Shown here in pieces: positions 13,797 to 18,512 of a DNA stretch of 18,512 nucleotides. Made by a program: the position numbers and the translations under genes. The stretch covers positions 1 through 18,512 of the forward strand of contig CAKRCL010000033.1 of NCBI GenBank assembly GCA_934307335.1. Reading direction: 5' to 3'. The number at the start of each line of letters is the position of its first letter. Positions within the stretch are counted from its first letter, which is position 1. A model generated the notes under the pieces. That model searched no databases, was not told the DNA's origin, and saw nothing but the letters and a program-made list of their open reading frames with translations. The stretch comes from an uncultured Dorea sp. Its GTDB lineage: Bacteria > Bacillota > Clostridia > Lachnospirales > Lachnospiraceae.

Positions 13797-15950
13797 TTAT
13801 TTTTCCTCGTTTTCCTGTTCTGTCCAGGATTTACTTGTATCGGTTCCCGTTCCTTCCTGTCTGACCAGCTCTCCATTCTGATAAATGTACTCGTCAGTTT
13901 TACGGAATACCGTATTGCTTGATCCCATCTGGACTACAGTAATTACATCGCCCTCTTCCAATTCCGTACTTGGAAGAACGATTCTAGTATTATTTAAAAA
14001 TGTGCTCTTTTGCTTTTCGCCATTTACAAAAACCTTACTTGATTTTGTAAAATTCTCACCATACAAGCTATAACCTTTTTCCAGATAAGGAACAATATTG
14101 GTCAGAGTGACATCTTTCACACCCATCACCATATGGCCTTCTGTAATTGGTGGCTGACCCTTATAAGCATACTGCTTTCCATACAAAATGTCATACTGGA
14201 GAAGTTCCAGATCTGCAAGATAATCCTTTGTATTCTGTCTCTGCTGATGATAATTGAAAAATGTTCCGGCATGAATATCCAGACGATTCAACACATCTGC
14301 CATCAGCTGGTAAGCCGGAATGTTACGATCCTGCTTCTCTAATCCGATGTTATCCCAGATTACATAATTTGTATTATACAAGTAACGACTCTTTAAATCT
14401 TCTGCCTTCAGTCCCATCGTTGGCAAATGGTCTCCGTAAAATACAACAACAGCCGGTTCTCCTCGATCTTCTACTGCTTTTACAAGATCCCCTGCAAACT
14501 GATCCATCTCATAGACCATGTTTACATAATATTCCCACTTATTCTTCTTCGCCTCGTCCTCGATGCCTTCCACTTTGATCTTCGGATTCTCGATCAGCTG
14601 TTCCTCCGGATAATCTCCATGTCCCTGCACACTGACGGTAAATACGAAATCCTGTTGCTCGGTCGTATCCATAGCTTCCATAATATTGTCTACCAGAACC
14701 TCGTCCTTTGCCCATCCATTTGGCGTAAGCTGAAGAATGTTCATAAATTCTTTACTTGTGAAACTGTCAAATCCCATGTGGTCATAAACTTTTGCACGGC
14801 TGTAGAAATTACCGCCGTTATTGTGCAGTCCATGAGTTCCATATCCCAGTGCAGAAAGAGCTGTTGCAGCACTCTCACACGGCTGGTTCTTGACAACTGT
14901 TTTGTACGGATACTCTCCAGGTCCGAAGAAACGCATATTCATTCCTGTCAATACCTCGAACTCTGTATTCGCGGTTCCGGCTCCTACAGATGGAACTTTG
15001 AAATATCCGGAAGAATAATTCTTGTACATCTCATGCAGATTCGGGCATGCATCTTCAGAAGTTGTAAAAAATTCAGCCTCATCCACATCAAAATAAGACT
15101 CTAACTGAACCACAATAATGTTTGGCAATTCACTCTGTGAACGACCAGTCTCTTTGATCGTCATCTTGCCGTTATTCGTAATCTGGTCAATGGTCTCCTC
15201 ATTGTAATCATTTGGCTCATCGATTCCTGTATTAAACACACTGGCCATAAAGCAATATGGAAGTCCATAATCCTGATAAGCAAATGCAATATTTCCAAAA
15301 TAAGTAGAAAGTACACGCTTATCAATTGCCTGATCTGTAGCAATACTGAACAGCATTGCACATACAGCTACTCCGGCAACTGCCAGCAGACGGTGCATTT
15401 TCCCTTCGTATTGTCCCCCTCGACGCCACATAGAGATCAGCCACACGATAACTGCTGCAATACCAACCAATACAATTACAATTTCAAAACCATTAAAATA
15501 ATTATTGATCAGGCTGACTGCATCGGTCGCTACTTTCAAATCCTGGGCATTGAACGGAGTTACACGCTTCATCAGCATGTAACCGTTACAAACACCAAGA
15601 ATCATCCAAAGTACACTGAGGATAATCCTGGCAAATACCCTTCGTCTGAATAAATAGACAATTGTAAATGTCATAAATATCATAAATGCATTGTAAAGGA
15701 AGACGAGTGGTGTCTCTGTCATATACGTCCACGCCTGAACAGCTGAGTGCCTTGAGATTGCTTCAATCACAAAGTTGATCATGCATGCCAAAAGCGCATG
15801 AAATATCAGAGAAAACCGGTTCATAAACTGATAGACTGGTTTCATCTTCTGCGCAAATGCACCATTTTTTCTCTCTTCCAGTATTCTTGCCCTTCGCTCT
15901 CTACGTTCCTTCCAGTGTGCTATAACATCTTCCTTTCGCAGCTTTTTCAT
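13797..15950 (-). CDS. lipoteichoic acid synthase-like membrane phosphotransferase (LtaS family)
   Basis: 717 residues. Five N-terminal membrane segments (about 47-66, 83-101, 107-126, 156-174, 188-206), then an extracellular sulfatase/alkaline-phosphatase-fold domain (about 274-600). Metal and catalytic residues of LtaS are visible: Glu284 in VVQLES, nucleophile Thr326 in GAGTANTEFE, His444 in VQGHGDY, Asp507-His508 in FYGDHLP. The enzyme would use phosphatidylglycerol to build a glycerol-phosphate chain or decorate an envelope glycan. An extra C-terminal beta-like region (about 607-690) and a hydrophilic tail extend beyond LtaS of staphylococci. AAGGGGA is about 6 nt before the ATG. It lies 15 nt after valS and 1 nt before folC, so it shares their transcript. 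The polymer product is uncertain. Confidence 0.9.
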   Translation of the reverse strand: MKKLRKEDVIAHWKERRERRARILEERKNGAFAQKMKPVYQFMNRFSLIFHALLACMINFVIEAISRHSAVQAWTYMTETPLVFLYNAFMIFMTFTIVYLFRRRVFARIILSVLWMILGVCNGYMLMKRVTPFNAQDLKVATDAVSLINNYFNGFEIVIVLVGIAAVIVWLISMWRRGGQYEGKMHRLLAVAGVAVCAMLFSIATDQAIDKRVLSTYFGNIAFAYQDYGLPYCFMASVFNTGIDEPNDYNEETIDQITNNGKMTIKETGRSQSELPNIIVVQLESYFDVDEAEFFTTSEDACPNLHEMYKNYSSGYFKVPSVGAGTANTEFEVLTGMNMRFFGPGEYPYKTVVKNQPCESAATALSALGYGTHGLHNNGGNFYSRAKVYDHMGFDSFTSKEFMNILQLTPNGWAKDEVLVDNIMEAMDTTEQQDFVFTVSVQGHGDYPEEQLIENPKIKVEGIEDEAKKNKWEYYVNMVYEMDQFAGDLVKAVEDRGEPAVVVFYGDHLPTMGLKAEDLKSRYLYNTNYVIWDNIGLEKQDRNIPAYQLMADVLNRLDIHAGTFFNYHQQRQNTKDYLADLELLQYDILYGKQYAYKGQPPITEGHMVMGVKDVTLTNIVPYLEKGYSLYGENFTKSSKVFVNGEKQKSTFLNNTRIVLPSTELEEGDVITVVQMGSSNTVFRKTDEYIYQNGELVRQEGTGTDTSKSWTEQENEEK

Positions 15951-15965
15951 AATATCCCCTTAAAT

Positions 15966-18512
15966 TTATTTTTTCTGTAATCCGGCAAGACGCTCCTTCA
16001 CCTGTGCAAGCATCTGCTCATATTTTTCCAGTTTCTCGCGTTCTTCCTGAACCTTTGCAGCCGGAGCTTTACTTACGAACTTCTCATTATTCAACATGCC
16101 ATTCGAACGTGCAATTTCTTTGTTAAGACGTGCCTCTTCTTTTGTAAGACGCTCTTTCTCCTGCTCGAAATCAATCAGCTCCTCAAGCGGCACATATACA
16201 GTTGCATCCGGAACTACAACGGATACTGCATCATCTGCGATTCCGCTCTTATCTGCCTGTACGATAAAATCTCCTGCAGAAGCCATCATCATAGCAGACT
16301 CTTTTAATACTGCCAGTCCTTTTGCAAGCTTCTCATCCTCGCATACAACATAGATTGTTGCTTTTCTGGAGTTTGGAACATTCATCTCGGAACGGACATT
16401 TCTGACACCTCTTACGATTTCTTTATAATGGTTCAGAATATTTTCATTCTCTGCGTCGTTCCATTTTTCCTCATATACCGGCCAGCTTGACATCATCAGT
16501 GATGATTCTTCCGGAACCAGTTTGCTGTAGATTTCCTCTGTAACAAATGGCATGTATGGGTGAAGAAGCTTCAGTGCGTCACCAAGGACTTTCTTCAACG
16601 TCCAAAGTGCAGCGTTCGCACTCTTCGAATTCTCATCTGCATGGTAGATTGCATATTTAGAAAGCTCAATATACCAGTCACAGAACTCGTCCCAGATAAA
16701 ATCATAAATCTTGGAAAGTGCAATTCCAAGCTCGAACTTATCTAAGTTCTCTGTTACATCTTTTACCACATTGTTGCATGCAGATAAGATCCAGCGATCT
16801 GCCGGTCCTAAATCCTCTGCCTGTGGCTCTGTGATCTCTTTTCCTTCCATATTCATAAGAATATATCTGGAAGCATTCCATACTTTATTTGCAAAGTTAC
16901 GGCTTGCCTCTACACGCTCGTTGTAGAAACGCATGTCATTTCCAGGAGCATTTCCTGTGATTAGTGTCATACGAAGTGCGTCTGCACCGTACTGATCAAT
17001 AATATCTAACGGATCGATACCATTTCCAAGTGATTTACTCATCTTACGTCCCTGAGAATCACGAACAAGTCCGTGGATCAGTACTGTATTAAATGGTGCT
17101 TTTCCGGTGTGTGCATATCCGGAGAATACCATACGGATAACCCAGAAGAAAATGATGTCGTATCCTGTTACAAGTACATTCGTTGGATAGAAGTAGTCAA
17201 GATCCTCCGTCTCATGTGGCCAGCCAAGTGTTGAGAATGGCCAAAGCGCGGAACTGAACCATGTATCCAGTGTATCCTCATCCTGTTTAAAATGTGTACA
17301 ACCACAATGTGGGCATTTTTCCGGTGCTTCGGAAGCCACTACGACTTCTCCACAATCCTGGCAGTAGTAAGCCGGGATTCTATGTCCCCACCAGATCTGT
17401 CTGGAAATACACCAGTCACGGATATTCTCAAGCCAGTGCAGGTAAATCTTATCAAAACGCTCTGGGACAAACTTAAGTTCGCCGTTCTTAATTGCTTCAA
17501 TAGCCGGTTTTGCAAGCTCTTCCATCTTTACGAACCACTGCTGTTTAATCATTGGCTCTACAGTTGTGTGACATCTGTCATGAGTTCCTACATTATGAGA
17601 ATGCGGAACAACTTTCACAAGATATCCCTGCTCCTTCAGATCCTCTACCATAGCTTTTCTTGCTTCGTAGCGATCCATGCCTGCATATTTTCCACCATAT
17701 TTCTCATTGATCGTAGCATCATCATTCATGATGTTGATTTCCGGCAGGTTGTGGCGTTTTCCAACTTCAAAGTCGTTAGGGTCATGTGCCGGTGTGATCT
17801 TAACAGCACCTGTTCCGAACTCTTTGTCTACATAATAATCTGCAACGATTGGAATCTCACGGTCTGTCAGTGGCAGCTTACACATCTTTCCAACGATATC
17901 TTTGTATCTCTCATCATCCGGGTGAACTGCAATAGCAGTATCTCCGAGAAGCGTCTCTGGACGTGTTGTTGCGATCTCGAGGAAACGGTCTGTTCCAACG
18001 ATTGGGTACTTAATGTGCCAGAAGAATCCGTCCTGTTCTTCATGCTCTACCTCGGCATCAGACAGGGAAGTCTTACATACCGGACACCAGTTGATGATTC
18101 TGGAGCCTCTGTAAATGAATCCTTTTTTATGAAGGTTCAGGAATACTTTCTCAACTGCTTCAGAACATCCCTCGTCCATTGTGAAACGCTCTCTGTCCCA
18201 GTCACAGGAAACACCCATCTTTTTAAGCTGTGATGTGATAGTTCCGCCATATTCTTCTTTCCACTGCCATGTTCTCTCTAAGAATTTCTCACGGCCGAGT
18301 TCTTTTTTATCAATACCTTCGTCTTTTAACTGATTGGTAACCTTTACCTCTGTAGAAATAGCCGCATGGTCTGTTCCCGGAATCCAAAGTGCATTGTATC
18401 CCTGCATTCTCTTGTAGCGGATCAGGATATCCTGCATCGTGTTGTCAAGAGCATGTCCCATGTGAAGCTTACCGGTAATATTCGGTGGCGGCATTACGAT
18501 TGTAAATGGTTT
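15966..18512 (-). CDS. valS: valyl-tRNA synthetase, 5' end outside the window
   Basis: Class I aminoacyl-tRNA synthetase charging tRNA-Val, cytoplasmic. About 848 residues are in the window; the frame is open at the right edge (KPFTIV precedes the MPPPNITG motif), so the first part, roughly 30 or more residues, is missing. Numbering from that Met: HIGH motif as HMGH (11-14), an [19 protein letters not shown] stretch before the editing (CP1) domain, [12 protein letters not shown] in the editing pocket, a two-CxxC zinc site (CQDCGEV...CPHCGC, about 375-393), KMSKS (about 484-488), an anticodon-binding helical region, and a C-terminal coiled coil (about 770-842) usual for ValRS. The 842 residues from Met match the family. 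A T-box leader, if present, would lie outside. Confidence 0.97.
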   Translation of the reverse strand, partial: KPFTIVMPPPNITGKLHMGHALDNTMQDILIRYKRMQGYNALWIPGTDHAAISTEVKVTNQLKDEGIDKKELGREKFLERTWQWKEEYGGTITSQLKKMGVSCDWDRERFTMDEGCSEAVEKVFLNLHKKGFIYRGSRIINWCPVCKTSLSDAEVEHEEQDGFFWHIKYPIVGTDRFLEIATTRPETLLGDTAIAVHPDDERYKDIVGKMCKLPLTDREIPIVADYYVDKEFGTGAVKITPAHDPNDFEVGKRHNLPEINIMNDDATINEKYGGKYAGMDRYEARKAMVEDLKEQGYLVKVVPHSHNVGTHDRCHTTVEPMIKQQWFVKMEELAKPAIEAIKNGELKFVPERFDKIYLHWLENIRDWCISRQIWWGHRIPAYYCQDCGEVVVASEAPEKCPHCGCTHFKQDEDTLDTWFSSALWPFSTLGWPHETEDLDYFYPTNVLVTGYDIIFFWVIRMVFSGYAHTGKAPFNTVLIHGLVRDSQGRKMSKSLGNGIDPLDIIDQYGADALRMTLITGNAPGNDMRFYNERVEASRNFANKVWNASRYILMNMEGKEITEPQAEDLGPADRWILSACNNVVKDVTENLDKFELGIALSKIYDFIWDEFCDWYIELSKYAIYHADENSKSANAALWTLKKVLGDALKLLHPYMPFVTEEIYSKLVPEESSLMMSSWPVYEEKWNDAENENILNHYKEIVRGVRNVRSEMNVPNSRKATIYVVCEDEKLAKGLAVLKESAMMMASAGDFIVQADKSGIADDAVSVVVPDATVYVPLEELIDFEQEKERLTKEEARLNKEIARSNGMLNNEKFVSKAPAAKVQEEREKLEKYEQMLAQVKERLAGLQKK

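Noticed and set aside
14427..15104. 225-residue open frame on the plus strand
   Set aside because: Antisense to the catalytic domain of the LtaS-like gene, which has clear motifs; the frame shows no protein-like domain.
17292..18233. 313-residue open frame on the plus strand
   Set aside because: It lies wholly antisense to the conserved valS, has no matching ribosome binding site context and the translation is Cys/Ser-rich without family motifs; it is a shadow of valS codon use.
1..18512. tRNA, rRNA, riboswitch, CRISPR array, insertion sequence or prophage
   Set aside because: No cloverleaf, repeat-spacer array, transposase motif or integrase motif was recognised; a T-box for valS would fall beyond the right edge.

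Overview
The window looks like a chromosomal segment of an endospore-forming, low-to-moderate GC anaerobic Firmicute, most likely a Lachnospiraceae-type Clostridia. The grounds are the spoIIA-sigF-spoVA block, strong AGGAGG ribosome binding sites, AT-rich spacers and the valS-folC neighbourhood; the species is not determined. Every gene but one is on the minus strand, so transcription runs mostly from high to low coordinates. No rRNA, tRNA, CRISPR, transposase or prophage gene was seen.

From right to left: a valyl-tRNA synthetase gene runs off the right edge (15966-18512), followed by an LTA-synthase-like membrane phosphotransferase (13797-15950) and folC (12476-13795). A 44-residue acidic small protein (12348-12482) starts inside the folC stop. 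Next is a membrane-anchored TPR/coiled-coil protein (10923-12320). These five genes are almost head-to-tail and could form one housekeeping transcript, which ends at a strong hairpin (10862-10901).

The sporulation block comes next: spoIIAA-spoIIAB-sigF (forespore sigma F and its anti-sigma switch), an unnamed 62-residue membrane protein or lipoprotein, then spoVAA-spoVAB-spoVAC (spore dipicolinic acid channel genes). A good sigma-G-type promoter overlaps the end of sigF. The spoVA series is then interrupted by about 2.1 kb carrying a divergent pair, a plus-strand DUF218/YdcF-like gene (6826-7581) and a ThrE-like transporter gene (5435-6643) with its own sigma-A-type promoter. After it come spoVAD and spoVAE, preceded by a second sigma-G-type promoter. 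The split locus therefore seems to have kept forespore control of both halves.

At the left end is a three-gene ABC operon: an ATPase, a single-pass exported protein with adhesin/CARDB-like beta domains, and a MacB/FtsX-type permease. A long imperfect inverted repeat (10-111) lies just past the permease. The points most worth a second look are the split spoVA locus with two sigma-G promoters, the two unnamed small proteins, the terminator-like hairpin pressed against the spoIIAA ribosome binding site, the unusual ABC partner protein and the left-end inverted repeat.
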